In this document: piece by piece, positions 14,687-15,558 of the stretch
Numbering within the stretch: position 1 is the first letter of the stretch
Layout of the letters: every line of letters begins with the position of its first letter
Source of the DNA: JAQUGA01 sp964521105
GTDB lineage: Bacteria; Bacteroidota; Bacteroidia; Bacteroidales; WCHB1-69
NCBI GenBank assembly: GCA_964521105.1
Contig: CAZFPO010000065.1
Span: 1-15,558, forward strand
DNA length: 15,558 nucleotides
Direction of reading: 5' to 3'
The notes under the pieces: model-generated
The model's input: only the letters and a program-made list of their open reading frames with translations
Told to the model about the DNA's origin: nothing
Databases searched by the model: none
Translations under genes and position numbers: made by a program

Positions 14687-15558
14687 ATGGATTCAAATGT
14701 TATTATACTAATTATTATGGCAATTCTTGGATTGTCGATATTGTTACTATATATTTTTTCTGCCAAACATCGGCGTATTGCTGCGGTCTCGGCTCGACTA
14801 TTCATTGGATTAGTATTCGTTTTTTCGGGTTTTGTTAAATCGGTCGATCCACTTGGTTTTCAATATAAAATGAGCGATTATTTAACTGCATTTGGCATGG
14901 AGTGGTTAATTCCTACGACTCTTTTTTTGGCAATTTTACTAAATTTAGCCGAGTTTTTAATTGGATTTGTTTTGATATTTGGGGTTCGGGTTAAACTTTT
15001 TTCGTGGGGTGCTTTGTTGTTTATGATATTTTTCACACCACTCACACTTTATTTAGCTATTAAAAATCCGGTACACGACTGTGGTTGTTTTGGCGATGCC
15101 TGGATTTTAACTAATTGGCAAACATTTTATAAAAATTTGATTTTTATTACAATGGCAATTATCGTTTTTATTCATCGATACAGATATTGGGAACGAATGA
15201 TTCCTAATTGGGTGAAAAATTCTATTATTGTTGCTGGAGTTTGTATCGGATTGGGTATTCAAACGTATGCTGTTATGTACGATGCCATTATTGATTTTCG
15301 TCCGTGGAAAGTGGGTAATCACATCTCGGAATTAGTAGTGCCAAAGCCTGAAAAATCAGATATATTTTTAGTTTATAAAAACAAAGTAACTGGAAAAACC
15401 GAAGAATATACGTCTAAAACATTACCCTGGCAAGATGAAGCTAAAATGGCTCAAATTGAATTCGTTGAACAACGAAAAGTAATTTTAGAACCTTATAAAG
15501 AAGCACCAATACACGATTTTGTGATTGCCGATAAAGAAGGTAGTATTTTTACCGACCA
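14687..15558 (+). CDS. DoxX/MauE-like membrane protein, BT_3928 family (3' end missing)
   Basis: The frame is open for 290 codons from the ATG at 14687 to the window edge, so the C-terminus is missing. Hydrophobic segments lie at about residues 5-24, 35-51, 74-100, 105-125, 149-164 and 175-195. Between them are ARLFIGLVFVFSGFVKSVDP, FFTPLTLYLAI and the NPVHDCGCFGDAW motif with a CxC pair, all typical of the BT_3928 family in the DoxX/MauE superfamily. After the last helix it continues as a soluble domain outside the membrane (HISELVVPKPEKSD onward). Related MauE/DoxX proteins take part in thiol-disulfide chemistry or quinone-linked redox processes; the substrate here is unknown. In Bacteroidota this gene typically follows DUF1599 and precedes tpiA, so a triosephosphate isomerase gene may lie just outside. 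Confidence 0.85.
   Translation, partial: MDSNVIILIIMAILGLSILLLYIFSAKHRRIAAVSARLFIGLVFVFSGFVKSVDPLGFQYKMSDYLTAFGMEWLIPTTLFLAILLNLAEFLIGFVLIFGVRVKLFSWGALLFMIFFTPLTLYLAIKNPVHDCGCFGDAWILTNWQTFYKNLIFITMAIIVFIHRYRYWERMIPNWVKNSIIVAGVCIGLGIQTYAVMYDAIIDFRPWKVGNHISELVVPKPEKSDIFLVYKNKVTGKTEEYTSKTLPWQDEAKMAQIEFVEQRKVILEPYKEAPIHDFVIADKEGSIFTD

Overview
The window looks like chromosomal DNA from a low-GC member of the Bacteroidota that carries a type IX secretion system (T9SS). Three things support this. Several proteins end in a T9SS type A sorting domain (the 'YPNP...LQGREV...KKGVYF' pattern). Promoter-like sites match the Bacteroidetes TTG-N19-21-TAnnTTTG pattern rather than the sigma70 one. The housekeeping genes (folP-cdaA, DUF1599, the BT_3928-type DoxX-like protein, the Pif1-type helicase with a C-terminal HTH) are families and neighbours typical of that phylum. 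No genus can be named from the sequence alone.

Layout. 1-367 (minus): 5' part of a TatD-family hydrolase gene that runs off the left edge. 368-641: divergent promoter region. 642-9499 (plus): an accessory block of secreted-protein genes. It starts with a 1311-residue beta-helix protein (A), followed by three ~420-residue paralogues (B1, B2, B3) with an N-terminal 'NxSFE' jelly-roll-like domain, an Ig-like domain and a T9SS tail. B1 and B2 are each followed, 11 nt later, by a ~155-residue ORF (frag1, frag2). These ORFs match only the C-terminal end of A and have no signal peptide. Strong intrinsic-terminator hairpins separate A from B1, frag1 from B2, and frag2 from B3, ending 15-23 nt before the next start codon. 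9500-9742: leader with a long imperfect hairpin. 9743-12300 (plus): Pif1-like helicase and a YkgJ-type Cys-cluster protein, overlapping by 4 nt. 14016-12297 (minus): folP and cdaA (c-di-AMP synthesis), convergent with and overlapping the YkgJ gene. 14128-15558 (plus): a duplicated-domain DUF1599 protein and a BT_3928-like membrane protein that runs off the right edge.

The most interesting part is 642-9499. The three B genes have divergent N-terminal domains, while their 3' parts share stretches of near-identical DNA in a discordant pattern: B1=B2 at the domain junction, B2=B3 in the sorting domain, and B1 with B3 in the linker. This looks like repeated duplication plus gene conversion in a family of surface or secreted proteins, with copies of A's 3' end and terminator left behind each B gene. 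Function is not shown by the sequence. Plausible roles are surface display, adhesion or glycan binding. The rest of the window is ordinary core-genome content.
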